Positions 17,102 through 27,669 of a stretch of 64,000 bases of DNA are shown here, in pieces. The position numbers and the translations under genes are program-made. Position 1 is the first letter of the stretch; the number at the start of each line of letters is the position of its first letter. Below the pieces are notes generated by a model. That model was not told the origin of the DNA and ran no database searches. It was given only the letters and a program-made list of their open reading frames with translations. The stretch comes from Limihaloglobus sulfuriphilus (GTDB lineage Bacteria; Planctomycetota; Phycisphaerae; Sedimentisphaerales; Sedimentisphaeraceae): assembly GCF_001999965.1 (NCBI RefSeq), contig NZ_CP019646.1:3596001-3660000 (forward strand), written 5' to 3'.

Positions 17102-20100
17102 ATGAATAATACTTTCAAAAAATTCAAATTGAGCAATTGTAACTTTATGAAAATAAAGGAAATATGTAGAAATGTCAAAACAAAGAGACCTCGACCCTTA
17201 ATTATCTCCGCTTTTTGCCTGACAATAAGTTCGCTCTGTTATGCAGTTAGTCTTGACGATCTGGTAGTTTCCAGCGGCGGCAAGCTCACTGGCAATCATC
17301 CGAACTATACTTTACATGAGAATGTGTTTGTTGGTGATTATCTGTACATCGCTCCGGGCACCACAATCCTTTGCGACACCTCAGCAGGCAAAAGACCAAC
17401 CCTGGTGATTGACGAAGGAAAAATATTTGCAGATGGCGAACCTGACAGTCCGATTACGTTTACCGCTCCTGATAATGACCTGACCGATGACGATGCGACT
17501 CCTGATTACTGGCGTTTGCTGGAAATTCATGACACTTCTGAACCAAATTCCGTCATGGAACATTGCATTTTTGAAAAAGCAAAGATTGGTTTGTACACAA
17601 AAAGCCCCAACCTCCAAGTTACTGACAGTCTGTTCAGAAACTGCAAAAGAGGTGTAGCAGTCTACGACGGCCAAGCAACTTTCACCGGTTGTGAATTTTA
17701 CAATAACAGTTATCCGGATAATTCAGGTGCTGGCTTAGATGCCGATGGCTCAGGAGTTGAACTAACAATCGACTCCTGTCACTTCCACAATAACCAATCC
17801 AAATATGGCGGTGGCATTTCTGTTGAAAATGTTGCATCTTCATCGATTGTTGGATGTATAATAGAAAATAATCTCGCTGAATATGGGGGAGGATTGGAAG
17901 TTGACGATGCTCCTATGACTATCAGCCAGTCCACCGTTATAAATAACGAAGCTGAATATGGCGGTGGAATAATTTCCCATGGCACGTCCGCTTGTACGAT
18001 CACGGACTGCACTTTAGAGTCTAACTCGGCAGCTATTAGTGGGGGAGCCGTTTACAGCGATAGTACTTTGAATATCAGTGCATCTATATTTAGCACCAAT
18101 ACTGCCCTGAGCGGAGGCGCTATCCTCAATGATACTGGCAATATAATAGTGTCAGATAGTGAATTTGAGTATAATATAGCAACTCAATCTGAAGATATCG
18201 GTGGAGGTGGCGGTGCGATATGTTCACTATCTGGTGTACATATCACCTATTCTACTTTTGTAGGAAATGAGTCCATTTGGGGTGGTGCTGTTGAAGTGAC
18301 TGCTGGCCAATCAACAATTGCATGGTGTGAATTTGATAACAATGTAGCGGATTGGGGGGGAGCTGTCTATTGCAACGAACAAAACGGCGAAGCAGACTTA
18401 TATTTGCACAGTTCACTGCTATCAAACAACAATGCCAAAGCCGGCGGTTCCGCAATTTACGGTCATAGCGGCAGTCTAACTCTTCGCCAGAATACGATTT
18501 CCAGAAATTTCAGCCAGTACGAATATGCAGCGGTCGAAGCGGTATCAGCTACGATAAGGATGGACAACAGTATCGTTGCTGATAATAGTCCAGCAGATGT
18601 TGGCGGAGCATTTGACCCGGCCAGCACGAACAATCTTATCGGCACTATCGAAGGTGCAAGTGGTTTTGATTCCCCTGCGAATCTAATCGGAACGGAATCT
18701 TCTCCAATCGACCCGCGTTTTATAAATGCGGAGGACGGAGTTTTTCGCCTGCTTCTTGATTCTCCAGCGATAGACGCTGCTCTCAATTCTTGTGCCGTTG
18801 ATAAAAACGGCAGTTCTCTTCTCTCTGATTTAGGGGAGCGGGGACGTGTCATTGATGCTGTAGTGGATATTGGAGCATACGAATGCCAAAAAGCGGATGT
18901 CCCCTCTGTGGTTGTTACCACATCATCAGATTCTGATCCTGATGACGGGAAAATCTCATTACGAGAAGCAATTTATTATAGCAAAATCAATCAAGGAGTT
19001 TCCGGTTTTAACACAATCAGCATATTGGGTTTTCATAGCCCAGACTTTGCACTTTACATTACACTTGGCCCTCTCGTAATTACTCATGATGTTACAATAC
19101 ATGGAGGTGTTGTTTACCGCCCAATTACGATAAATGGCAATGATAATAGTAATGTGATATCTATTTTGGGGTCCGATACCAATGTTTGTTTGAGGTACAT
19201 GGATATTACTGGAGGAAAGGGCTGTATTTACAACGAAGGCAACTTGACATTAGAAGGTGTCAAAATTCACAACAATTCAGGTGATGGTATTTATAGTTCT
19301 GGTTCTTTGACTCTAAATAGCTACAAGTACTATGGTAGATATAAACAGTTTGATATATCTGACAATACAGGTGATGGTATATACATAGAAAACGCCGAAC
19401 TGAAGGCCAGTAATGGGTATATTGGTCGAAATGCTGTTCTTGCCCGAAATTCACGTTCAGAAATTACTAATGTTAATGTGGAGGGTCAAGATGCATCCCT
19501 TTCCTTTTTAGGTAGTGATGCACTTCTATCTGATATTAACTTACAAAACGCAGGCCCCAAATCTCCTGGTTTTTGGGAAGGCGCAATGACTGTATCTGAG
19601 GGAGTTGTCTCCATAACAAATAGCAACATAATAGATAGCAGTTGCCTTGGAGTTCTGGCAGGATATGGAGGCAGTATAAGCATATCCGGTTGTACGATAA
19701 GCGGTAACCAATGGAGCGGGATAATGCCGTTTGAACGTGGAAATGGAGCCAATATAAATGTATCGCATTCTGTGATAAGTGATAATGGACATCATGGCAT
19801 CTGGAGTCGAAATAATGAAGATACAATAATGGTTACTAACAGCCAGATAAACTGCAACGATTGGAGTGGCATTACTACTGTAGGAGATGTTAAGATATCT
19901 AATGTGCTTATGATTGGTAATGGCCAGAGAGATTATCCGTATGGCTCGTGGCAGGGAGGAGTAAGAAATGAGGGCGGAAACATTGAAATCAATAATTGCA
20001 CTATTTCGGATTCCATAGGTTTTGGAGTACGTGGTGAATCAGGATCAACCGTTTTAAACAACACAATTGTTTCTATGACAGATAGTTCGGATGGATCAGA

Positions 20101-23100
20101 TGGAGATGATATTTCATACTCAGGTGGAACATTGTCGGGCTCTAATAATCTGATTGGCGACGGTTCTGGGCAAGGTGGTCTCGTAAATGGAATAAACGGA
20201 AACATTATCGGGACATCTCAATTTCCCATAAATCCCAACTTCAGGCGTCGCATTTCTTTTGGTTCTGATGGTGTTTGGGGAGAAGGCTTTGATGATCTGG
20301 GAGATTATAGACTCGCAGATGTAAGTCCTGCTATTAACGCTGGTAATAATACTTTCGCTGTAAACCCCGATGGCTCCGCCTTGTCTGAAGACCTATCGGG
20401 ATCAAATAGAATTGTTAATTCAACTGTAGATATTGGTGCCTACGAATATGTTTTAGAGGAGATGGTTTATGAAGTAAACAGCAACCTTGATGAAATCGCC
20501 ATTGACGGCAACGTAACATTTCGAGAGGCATTAACTGCCGCCAATACCAATTCGCCGTGTGGAGATGCTTCTGCAGGAAATGCCTTCTTCACAGATAGAA
20601 TAATTTTGTCTGAGGATTTTGATGATATAATTTCCCTAAGCGGAGCTCCCCTGGAAATATTTGACTCCGTAAACATTGTTGGTCGCGGACAAGATATATC
20701 GACCATAGATGCTCAGGGCAATAGCAGAGCCATTCATATATACAATCAGGCAGAGGTGAATTTATCGGGACTAAATATTATTAACGGTCAGGCTGATTTT
20801 GGAGGAGGAATACTTATCGAATCGGGCTCTCTGAATTTAACCGATTCTTTCGTTGCATCCAATAATGCTATTAGTGGCGGAGGCAACTATGCAGAAGTTG
20901 GAACAGTATCAATTAGTGACTGTAATTTTTCCAGCAACTACGCTGACTTAGGAGGCGGGATTTATATGGCTGCAGGTTCATTGCAATTGAACAACAGCAG
21001 TATAACTGGTCATTCTGGTGAATCCGGTGCAGGGGTATTTGTTGAATCAGGTACAGCCCAATTGACAGACTGTGACATTTCACATAACTCCGCAAGTTAT
21101 TCCGGCGGTGGGCTCTATGCACAATCCGGCGAAATAACACTTCGCAAAACGGATTTTCTCCGTAATTCTGCTGAATCCGGAGGCGGCGTTTATTCTGAAG
21201 CTGGAACCATTGTAACACATAACAGTTTCATACAGGGTAATACTTCCACTTTTGGAGGGGGCTTGTGTGCTGAAGGTGGATCAGCTTTTTATTATAATAC
21301 GGTATTTGCAGGCAATGAGTCTGTTGATTCTGGCGGTGCGATCTATGTCAATACAAGTCAGGTAGATTTATTCAATGTTTCTGTTGCGGGTAACTCTGCA
21401 GGAACTGACGGTGGCGGAGTTTTCATTAACACGGATGGTTCAGTTGCTCTTTATAATAGTATATTCGCCGACAATAATGCTCCAGGTGGCAAGAACATAT
21501 ACGATTTGAGTAATAACATTACTGGTGAGCACAATATTCTTTCTGATGGCTCCGGTCAGTCAGCCTTGACCAATGGCGTAAACGGCAATCTTGTTGGTAC
21601 TGCCACTGCCCCTATTGATCCGCTGTTTATGGCGATCCCATATTCTGGTGTAGATGGTATTTGGGGAACTGATGATGATGACTATGGTAATTTGCGGCTT
21701 GAACAAGGCACTCCTGCCTTTGAAGCAGGATCAGGTGCGTATGTCTTTGATAATCAGGGTAATCCACTGGTAGCGGATGCTTATGGCAATCCACGGATCA
21801 TGGGAGACACTGTCGATATTGGTGCATTTGAATATCCGCTGGAAACACCGTCCACTGTTGTCAATACCCTCGCCGATATAGTTGATTCTGAAGACGGGCA
21901 TGTATCTCTGCGGGAAGCATTGATATATCAGAAAGCTCTGGGAACAGAGATAACTTTTTTACCGGGGCTTTCAGGGACGATCGTTCTCAACGGAACCCAT
22001 CTTGTGATAGACAGTTCTGTTACAATTACGGGGCCGGACCCCGATTTACTGACGATCAGTGGTAATCAGGAGAGCCGAATATTTACGATCACAGGTACGG
22101 CGGTGACAATTACCAATTTAACTATTTCAAATGGCTATTCTGACAACGGTGGAGGAGTAGCATGTGAAAATGCCAGGCTAATGATGAAAAATTGCATTAT
22201 ACGAGAGTGTTTTGGTGATTATCGTGATGTCAAAGGGACAGGGATTAGTGCGGTTAACAGCATAGTTAATTTAACGGATTGTTGCATAACCAAGAACGGT
22301 TCACGACACAATATGTATGGGACTTTATATTGCGGTGAAGGAACTCGTTTAGAGGTTAATAGATGCTTGATAGTTCAAAATGTTGCTGCTTATGGTGCAG
22401 GACTTTTCGTCGAGAGTAATTGCGATCACGTAGAGGTTAATAACTGCCTTATTATAGGAAATTGTGCCACATCAGGAGCAGGAATGTTTACAATGGCTGG
22501 CACTTTGGTAATAAACAATTCGTCGATTAGTCGAAACAAATCAGTAAATGGAGGAGGAGGCTTGAGTGGATTTATGGGGAGTACTTACATTGTAAACAAT
22601 TCTATCATAGCCAAAAATGAATCCGATGATGACGCATACATTGATGTCTCTTTCAAAGAAGAAGATACCGTTGAAGTTAATGCCAGTTTGGTCGGTGTGG
22701 GAATTGAAGGATTAATTGATGGTGTCAGCAATATTACGGGTACGCTAAGCCAACCGGCAGATCCACTGTTTATCCGTAATCCTTCTGCTGGGCCTGATGG
22801 TGTTTGGGGCACCGAAGATGATGACCTTGGCGACTTGAGATTGCAATCCAACAGTCCAGCAAGAGATGCAGGCAGTAATGCTTTAGCTATTGATTCGGAA
22901 GGCAATCCGCTGGAATTCGATCTGGATGGCAAAACTCGAATTGTTGGGACGGCTGTAGATATGGGGGCTTATGAATTTATAACTGGAGATTTTGTCGGTA
23001 ACGACGGAGTGAATCTTCGGGATTTTGCTGTTCTGGCAAATGCATGGCAGTCGACAGTGGAAGATATCAATTTTAACGAACAATGTGATTTGCATGAGGA

Positions 23101-23161
23101 TGGAGTTGTAGACATTTTCGACTTGGCACTTTTTGCCGAATACTGGCTTGAGGAGAAATAA
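17102..23161 (+). CDS. Giant parallel beta-helix surface protein with CSLREA repeats and dockerin-like C-terminus
   Basis: A 2019-residue exported protein. A long basic N-terminus and hydrophobic segment (PLIISAFCLTISSLCYAVS, res ~38-56) act as signal peptide. The body consists of four blocks of right-handed beta-helix repeats (GGGIxxxxxxxTIxxCxFxxNxAxxGGG), each ending with an LIGDGSG...PIDPxF...GDLRLxxxSPAIDAG...DIGAYE module (choice-of-anchor Q type). Intervening blocks carry the CSLREA-type signature SxDGxxSLREAL (DPDDGKISLREAI, GNVTFREALTAANT, EDGHVSLREALIY). The C-terminal ~55 residues (VNLRDFAVLANAW, EDGVVDIFDLALFAEYW) form a dockerin-like EF-hand pair. Such proteins are surface adhesins or polysaccharide-contacting proteins. 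No catalytic motif was seen. Codon use is more AT-rich than in neighbours. Confidence 0.85.
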   Translation: MNNTFKKFKLSNCNFMKIKEICRNVKTKRPRPLIISAFCLTISSLCYAVSLDDLVVSSGGKLTGNHPNYTLHENVFVGDYLYIAPGTTILCDTSAGKRPTLVIDEGKIFADGEPDSPITFTAPDNDLTDDDATPDYWRLLEIHDTSEPNSVMEHCIFEKAKIGLYTKSPNLQVTDSLFRNCKRGVAVYDGQATFTGCEFYNNSYPDNSGAGLDADGSGVELTIDSCHFHNNQSKYGGGISVENVASSSIVGCIIENNLAEYGGGLEVDDAPMTISQSTVINNEAEYGGGIISHGTSACTITDCTLESNSAAISGGAVYSDSTLNISASIFSTNTALSGGAILNDTGNIIVSDSEFEYNIATQSEDIGGGGGAICSLSGVHITYSTFVGNESIWGGAVEVTAGQSTIAWCEFDNNVADWGGAVYCNEQNGEADLYLHSSLLSNNNAKAGGSAIYGHSGSLTLRQNTISRNFSQYEYAAVEAVSATIRMDNSIVADNSPADVGGAFDPASTNNLIGTIEGASGFDSPANLIGTESSPIDPRFINAEDGVFRLLLDSPAIDAALNSCAVDKNGSSLLSDLGERGRVIDAVVDIGAYECQKADVPSVVVTTSSDSDPDDGKISLREAIYYSKINQGVSGFNTISILGFHSPDFALYITLGPLVITHDVTIHGGVVYRPITINGNDNSNVISILGSDTNVCLRYMDITGGKGCIYNEGNLTLEGVKIHNNSGDGIYSSGSLTLNSYKYYGRYKQFDISDNTGDGIYIENAELKASNGYIGRNAVLARNSRSEITNVNVEGQDASLSFLGSDALLSDINLQNAGPKSPGFWEGAMTVSEGVVSITNSNIIDSSCLGVLAGYGGSISISGCTISGNQWSGIMPFERGNGANINVSHSVISDNGHHGIWSRNNEDTIMVTNSQINCNDWSGITTVGDVKISNVLMIGNGQRDYPYGSWQGGVRNEGGNIEINNCTISDSIGFGVRGESGSTVLNNTIVSMTDSSDGSDGDDISYSGGTLSGSNNLIGDGSGQGGLVNGINGNIIGTSQFPINPNFRRRISFGSDGVWGEGFDDLGDYRLADVSPAINAGNNTFAVNPDGSALSEDLSGSNRIVNSTVDIGAYEYVLEEMVYEVNSNLDEIAIDGNVTFREALTAANTNSPCGDASAGNAFFTDRIILSEDFDDIISLSGAPLEIFDSVNIVGRGQDISTIDAQGNSRAIHIYNQAEVNLSGLNIINGQADFGGGILIESGSLNLTDSFVASNNAISGGGNYAEVGTVSISDCNFSSNYADLGGGIYMAAGSLQLNNSSITGHSGESGAGVFVESGTAQLTDCDISHNSASYSGGGLYAQSGEITLRKTDFLRNSAESGGGVYSEAGTIVTHNSFIQGNTSTFGGGLCAEGGSAFYYNTVFAGNESVDSGGAIYVNTSQVDLFNVSVAGNSAGTDGGGVFINTDGSVALYNSIFADNNAPGGKNIYDLSNNITGEHNILSDGSGQSALTNGVNGNLVGTATAPIDPLFMAIPYSGVDGIWGTDDDDYGNLRLEQGTPAFEAGSGAYVFDNQGNPLVADAYGNPRIMGDTVDIGAFEYPLETPSTVVNTLADIVDSEDGHVSLREALIYQKALGTEITFLPGLSGTIVLNGTHLVIDSSVTITGPDPDLLTISGNQESRIFTITGTAVTITNLTISNGYSDNGGGVACENARLMMKNCIIRECFGDYRDVKGTGISAVNSIVNLTDCCITKNGSRHNMYGTLYCGEGTRLEVNRCLIVQNVAAYGAGLFVESNCDHVEVNNCLIIGNCATSGAGMFTMAGTLVINNSSISRNKSVNGGGGLSGFMGSTYIVNNSIIAKNESDDDAYIDVSFKEEDTVEVNASLVGVGIEGLIDGVSNITGTLSQPADPLFIRNPSAGPDGVWGTEDDDLGDLRLQSNSPARDAGSNALAIDSEGNPLEFDLDGKTRIVGTAVDMGAYEFITGDFVGNDGVNLRDFAVLANAWQSTVEDINFNEQCDLHEDGVVDIFDLALFAEYWLEEK

Positions 23162-23694
23162 AGGACTGCGGGACCTTTTATTTATAATATCTTGTTATAT
23201 ATAGCTTTATTGGAATTTTGATGTCATTTGGTTTTGGTTTGAGAGAAATAAAGGAACTTGGTCTTTTTTGTTAATAAGTCCTTTTAGATCAAAATGTTAT
23301 ATGTGTGGTTGAAAAGTGTTATAGGCTTGAAATCGGAAAATCTGTGGTATGATTCAATAGACGGTGGATAATGAACAATAGACGATAAGCAGCTTAGCCG
23401 TACCGTTTTACATATATACGGTATGCGGATTATGAAGGACGACAATACGATGGGTTATCCCTGGATGTATTATTATGACAACAAGGGGCGGAAGCCCATA
23501 AGTAGGTCAACCGTCTCGGTTGACATTGGCAGAGCGGGCCGGAATGCCCGCTTTGAATGGCAAGCAGGATGCTTGCTCCACTTTGGGGTGCGGCGGCAAA
23601 CGCAGCGTGGAACCGCTTTTAAAACTGCTTTGTCCGAAAGGCCGCTGAAATTTTTAACGCCGCTCAACGGACAAAAAGCGATTAACTTTCTGTA

Positions 23695-23716
23695 GAGAAA
23701 ATTCATGAATTTTCTC
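23695..23716. repeat. 22-bp palindrome, variant A
   Basis: GAGAAAATTC + AT + GAATTTTCTC is a perfect palindrome. A near-identical copy lies at 47040-47061. Both are flanked by tgta on one side. Confidence 0.8.
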
Positions 23717-23812
23717 AAAACGCCAACTTCCCGAAACAACATTAAAATAACCAAAACAGGGTACCAGCGTTAGCCGGGGGTAATTGTGCGTTTAAATGAT
23801 GTTGAACGGTTG

Positions 23813-23834
23813 GAGCAAATTCGTGAATTTGCTC
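23813..23834. repeat. 22-bp palindrome, variant B
   Basis: GAGCAAATTC + GT + GAATTTGCTC, followed by tac. The same unit occurs at 47269-47290 and 49896-49917. The core swaps AAAA/TTTT of variant A for CAAA/TTTG on both arms, so pairing is kept. Confidence 0.8.
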
Positions 23835-24059
23835 TACAAATGCAAGACCGACGCGTAGTGCAATCAGAACCTCGGCACCGTGATAGGCAGGGCAGGCATC
23901 CCTGCCTGGCGGGCAGTCTGAGAAGTTCGGGCTTGATATTTTATGCTACTGCTTGATGATCAATCATATTTTAGTAAAATGGAGTAAATAGCAGGCAGAC
24001 GATTCTGGCCATTGCCGGTCGAAATGCCAAAAAAAAACGAAAAAGAAAGCAGGTAACAA

Positions 24060-25055
24060 ATGAGATACCAAGCAGACGACAAACGTTACGAAAAAATGGT
24101 ATATAACCGCTGCGGCAGAAGCGGGCTTAAACTGCCGGCGACCTCGCTGGGGCTGTGGCACAATTTCGGCGATTCTGATGATATCGAAAACGCCCGCAAG
24201 ATGGTTTGCAGGGCGTTTGATCTGGGAATCACTCATTTTGACCTTGGCAACAATTACGGCCCGCCGCCAGGGGCCGCGGAGGAGAACTTCGGCAAAATAC
24301 TCAGCGGCGAGCTTGGCGGCTACCGCGATGAGCTGGTGATCTCTACCAAGGCGGGCTATCTGATGTGGCCGGGGCCGTACGGCGAGTGGGGCAGCCGCAA
24401 GTATCTTACCGCATCCCTCGATCAGTCCCTGAAACGCATGGGGCTTGAGTATGTCGATATCTTTTACTCACACCGGCCCGACCCTGATACGCCGCTGGAG
24501 GAGACGATGGGGGCTCTGGATAATGCCGTGCGGCAGGGAAAGGCACTTTACGCGGGTATATCGAGCTATCCGCCGGATATGACCAGACGTGCCGCCGAGA
24601 TACTCCGCGATATGGGCACGCCGTGCCTGATACATCAGCCGAATTACTCGATGCTCAACCGCTGGATTGAGGACGGGCTTCTCGATGTGCTCGAAAAAGA
24701 GGGTATCGGCTGTATCCCGTTCTGTCCGCTGGCTCAGGGGCTTCTTACGGATAAGTACCTCAAGGGGATTCCCCGGGATTCACGCGCTGCCAAAGACGGC
24801 ACCGGCCTGCCGGAGGATGCTGTGACAGAAGAGGTTCGCAAAAAACTCGTCAGCCTTAACGATATCGCCGGAGATCGCGGCCAGTCGCTCGCTCAGATGT
24901 CGCTGGCATGGACACTGCGGGACAGCCGCGTTACAAGCGCTCTTATAGGAGCCAGCCGCGTCGAGCAGATAGAGCAGAACATCGCCGCACTGGACAAGCT
25001 CGAGTTCAGCGATGATGAGCTTGCCCGTATTGACGCGATTCTAAAGGGTAAATAA
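24060..25055 (+). CDS. Aldo/keto reductase (YghZ/L-glyceraldehyde 3-phosphate reductase-like)
   Basis: A 331-residue NADPH-dependent TIM-barrel oxidoreductase. The opening segment MVYNRCGRSGLKLPATSLGLWHNFG is typical of the YghZ/AKR14 group. Catalytic tetrad candidates are D61 and Y66 (FDLGNNYGPPPGAAEE), K97 (VISTKAGY) and the His in DIFYSHRPDPDTPLEE (~res 145). The C-terminal NADP-binding loop is TSALIGASRVEQIEQN. Family members reduce short aldehydes, including L-glyceraldehyde 3-phosphate and methylglyoxal. Because fucU and sulfatases lie nearby, a role in deoxy-sugar catabolism (for example reducing a lactaldehyde) is conceivable but not shown. It converges on the sulfatase gene. Confidence 0.9.
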   Translation: MRYQADDKRYEKMVYNRCGRSGLKLPATSLGLWHNFGDSDDIENARKMVCRAFDLGITHFDLGNNYGPPPGAAEENFGKILSGELGGYRDELVISTKAGYLMWPGPYGEWGSRKYLTASLDQSLKRMGLEYVDIFYSHRPDPDTPLEETMGALDNAVRQGKALYAGISSYPPDMTRRAAEILRDMGTPCLIHQPNYSMLNRWIEDGLLDVLEKEGIGCIPFCPLAQGLLTDKYLKGIPRDSRAAKDGTGLPEDAVTEEVRKKLVSLNDIAGDRGQSLAQMSLAWTLRDSRVTSALIGASRVEQIEQNIAALDKLEFSDDELARIDAILKGK

Positions 25056-25072
25056 CAAACCTTAGGTGTTTG

Positions 25073-26512
25073 CTACTTGCTGTATCTGGCACGCTGTTTT
25101 TCCAGTTCTGCGCGTAATTTGTTCAAGAGTTTTTTGTCTTTGAACCCCTTGATCAGGTTTGACATTTCATACGGGTCATTTTCCAGATCGTAGAGCTCTT
25201 CAAACGTATATGGTTTGTCCTTGCCGTTTTCAAAGGTCTGGATATATTTCCAGCGTTTTGAGCGGATTGTGTATGCCGGATTCGTCTCAAGCATCTCATT
25301 GTAGTCGGGAAGTTCAAAGAGGACGTATTCGCGGTTAAGCGGCTTTTGTCTGAGAAGAGTCTTCTTGAGACTTTCGCCGTGCATATTCCCGGGTACGCTT
25401 ATGCCTGCAAGATCAAGGATTGTCGGGGCGATGTCCGCATTGGTAACCATTGAGTCTTCATAGCCTTTGGGGATTCCGGGCCCGACCGCGAACATGGGTA
25501 CCCTGATAGACTCTTCGTAATGCAGCGCCTTGCTCATCAGGCCGTGTTCGCCGAGAAACAGTCCGTTGTCACTCATAAATATAACGTAGGTGTTTTCTCT
25601 GAGGTTCATCTCGTCCAGAGCGGAAAACAGTTTGCCCAGCGATTTATCCATCTCGGTAATCTGGCCGAAATATCCCTGGCGGTCCCGGTATCTCTCGTCC
25701 GTCATGGGGCCCTTGTTCATTATGTTTCTGCGTGCGCGGAAAGTTTTGAGGTAGGGCGGTTTTCCGCTCAGGTCGTCGTTGATGTTCGGCGGTACGGGCA
25801 GCTGAGAAAGCCTTTGTTCGTTATATATCGCTTTTGTCTCATCGCTTAGCCAGTTTCCGCCTTTATCTACGCTGCGGTCGTGCGGCGCCTGTGTGCAGAG
25901 CCAGATACAGAACGGTTTCTCCTGCTGCTGAGATGTTTTGATTATATCGATTGTCTGTTCAGCGCAATAGTCTGTGCTGTAGCCTTCGTACTGCCGCCGC
26001 TTGCCGTCCTCAAGAACTGATGGATTCCAGTACGGAGCGCCGTTTCCAAGCTGTCTGACAATCTGAAATTCAAATGCTCTGGGCCCTTTTTCGGGTATGT
26101 GCCATTTGCCTACATGGCCGGTGAGGTAGCCTGCTTCGTTGAAGTACCGGGCAAAGCCGACTTCCTGCTCATCCATTGGATTGTGGTATGTTGTTACGCC
26201 GTTGGCTTTTGTATAGCGGCCGGTTACCGCGGTTGCCCTTGCCGGTGAACATACGGGCAGAGTTATAAAAGCGTTATTAAAACGCAGGCCCTGAGCAGAG
26301 AAGCGGTCGAGGTTTGGGGTGTGTAAGACGGGGTTTGCATAGCCGATAGCGTCCCATCGCTGGTCGTCAGTAAAAATGAAGATGATGTTCTTCTTTTCTT
26401 TACTGTTTTTGAACCTGTCTATGCCGGCACAGCCTGCGCATAGAGATGCAAGGCAAATGCCGCTGCTTACAAGGAAGTTTCGTCTGTTGAGTGAGCTGAA
26501 ATGTTCTGACAT
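25073..26512 (-). CDS. Family S1 sulfatase (Cys-type)
   Basis: A 479-residue exported sulfatase. The N-terminus carries a twin-arginine motif (SLNRRNFLVSSG) and a lipobox-like LCAGC (~res 25-28), suggesting export with lipid anchoring. The core begins with NIIFIFTDDQRWD (metal-binding D49/D50). The formylglycine-forming motif C88-S-P-A-R is intact, so a radical-SAM anSME maturase is needed; none is in the window. Later metal residues occur in FMSDNGLFLGEHG (~res 315). It hydrolyses sulfate esters of a polysaccharide or glycan; substrate assignment needs subfamily analysis. An AGGAG site lies before ATG 26512. Two more sulfatases lie on the other strand nearby. Confidence 0.93.
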   Translation of the reverse strand: MSEHFSSLNRRNFLVSSGICLASLCAGCAGIDRFKNSKEKKNIIFIFTDDQRWDAIGYANPVLHTPNLDRFSAQGLRFNNAFITLPVCSPARATAVTGRYTKANGVTTYHNPMDEQEVGFARYFNEAGYLTGHVGKWHIPEKGPRAFEFQIVRQLGNGAPYWNPSVLEDGKRRQYEGYSTDYCAEQTIDIIKTSQQQEKPFCIWLCTQAPHDRSVDKGGNWLSDETKAIYNEQRLSQLPVPPNINDDLSGKPPYLKTFRARRNIMNKGPMTDERYRDRQGYFGQITEMDKSLGKLFSALDEMNLRENTYVIFMSDNGLFLGEHGLMSKALHYEESIRVPMFAVGPGIPKGYEDSMVTNADIAPTILDLAGISVPGNMHGESLKKTLLRQKPLNREYVLFELPDYNEMLETNPAYTIRSKRWKYIQTFENGKDKPYTFEELYDLENDPYEMSNLIKGFKDKKLLNKLRAELEKQRARYSK

Positions 26513-26523
26513 TTAATTCTCCT

Positions 26524-26715
26524 TTATTTCTTGATCTCTATAATCTTGTGGATGTCAACGTCGGCGGGGTCAACCGTGATGCTCAGCATTGAGCCTTTGT
26601 AATCAAAATCGTAATCCGCGTTGTCCGGCTGAATCTTCACTGATTCAGGTTTCGCCGTAAGTGGTAATGCAATCTTTATCGGCATATCTTTGCCGGCGGT
26701 CTGCTTCCAGTTCAT
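26524..26715 (-). pseudogene. C-terminal remnant of a carbohydrate-active protein (leftward)
   Basis: A 63-codon frame reads PIKIALPLTAKPESVKIQPD...LSITVDPADVDIHKIIEIKK. It looks like the all-beta C-terminal domain that ends many glycoside hydrolases (strand-rich, closing with a V-D-I-H-K-I-I-x-I motif). It has no start region and no upstream domain. The same frame stays open rightward into DNA that codes on the other strand. It is best read as the tail of a gene whose body was deleted. It lies 12 bp from the sulfatase start codon. Confidence 0.5.
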
Positions 26716-27640
26716 GCGGCGGTTTATGCAGTGCCCGTGGAATATATGGGCAGGGGATGGGCCGCGGCTTTACAGTCACTGGGACAATCACGGCGCGTTT
26801 ACCCATTTCGTTAGAAATCACAGGGAGCTGTTTGACGATTACAGGGCATATTCCCAGGTCGGCCTGCTCTGGAATACCGACAGCGTTATGGACGAGCTGG
26901 ACAGCTTTGGGGCGGCTCTCTATGATATGAAGATAGCCTTCGACATTGTACCGCTGGGAGAGAGGTACCCCCGCAGGACTATAGATGTCAATGAGACGGC
27001 ATCTAAGTATGATAAGATAGTCCAGGCAAGTGATCTTTCAAGCTGGAGCCAGGAAAATCAGGTTCTGGTTAATGAGCTTGGCGAAGAGGTGGATATTGTC
27101 TCGCACCCCAACGGTTTGAGCCTTGATAACGGCTGGATAAACGTTACGCCGCTGAATGCCCCGAAAATATGGGTTCTGCCCCGAAAACATACATCTGATA
27201 TCTTGGCTCCAATAGTAGTGCATGTTCTTAACAGGGATTACGACAGCTCAACTGATTCGGTAGATAATACCGGCTGTTCGATTGAATTCGACAGGCAGAT
27301 GCTCAAAGGTATGGATCTGGAATCCGTAGAATGGCTTGGGCCGCAGAACCCCACAACAGAGCTCGCGGTAACAGAGACCGGTTCGGGTTTCCAGGTCTCA
27401 CTGCCGCAGACACCCGCGTGGTCGCTGCTTAAGATAAATGTTTCATACATACCGGGCGATTTCAACGCCGACGGCAGTGTAGATATGCTTGATCTTGACG
27501 TTATAGCCGCAGAATGGCTCTCGTGCAGTGACGCTTCTAACCCGCAGTGCCAGGGACAGATATTACAGAGCGATTCAAACAGCGATGGATATATCAGCTA
27601 TCTCGATTTTGTGAGCCTCTGGCAGGGATGGCAGCAGTAA
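26690..27640 (+). pseudogene. 5'-truncated enzyme-like protein with dockerin C-terminus
   Basis: This 316-codon frame can only begin at a TTG with no ribosome site. Its recognisable protein begins abruptly at about IWAGDGPRLYSHWDNHGAFT, so the N-terminal part is missing. The central region is strand-rich (DNGWINVTPLNAPKIWVLPR, IVVHVLNRDYDSSTDSVD), like the C-terminal beta domains of glycoside hydrolases. The last ~65 residues hold a dockerin-like pair (FNADGSVDMLDLDVIAAEWL, DSNSDGYISYLDFVSLWQGW). Its 5' edge overlaps the leftward remnant at 26524-26715, so a deletion or rearrangement joined two gene tails there. The original function is unknown. Confidence 0.6.
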
Positions 27641-27669
27641 TACTAAACAGACTAAGATAAGGTAAAATT

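Larger units (their letters stand above)
23162..24059. repeat. Intergenic region with REP-like and palindromic repeats
   Basis: There is no convincing gene in ~900 bp. A 90-codon rightward frame (23423-23695) consists largely of repeat DNA. Recognisable elements are a REP-like hairpin GTAGGTCAACC...GGTTGACATTG (23502-23528, also at 47530-47557), adjoining AGCGGGC...GCCCGCT and GCAAGC...GCTTGC hairpins (~23530-23577), and two 22-bp palindromes (23695-23716 and 23813-23834). This looks like an accumulation site for non-autonomous palindromic elements. Confidence 0.65.

Noticed and set aside
23423-23695. 90-codon frame between the beta-helix and reductase genes
   Set aside because: Most of it is translated REP-like repeat DNA also present non-coding at 47.5 kb.
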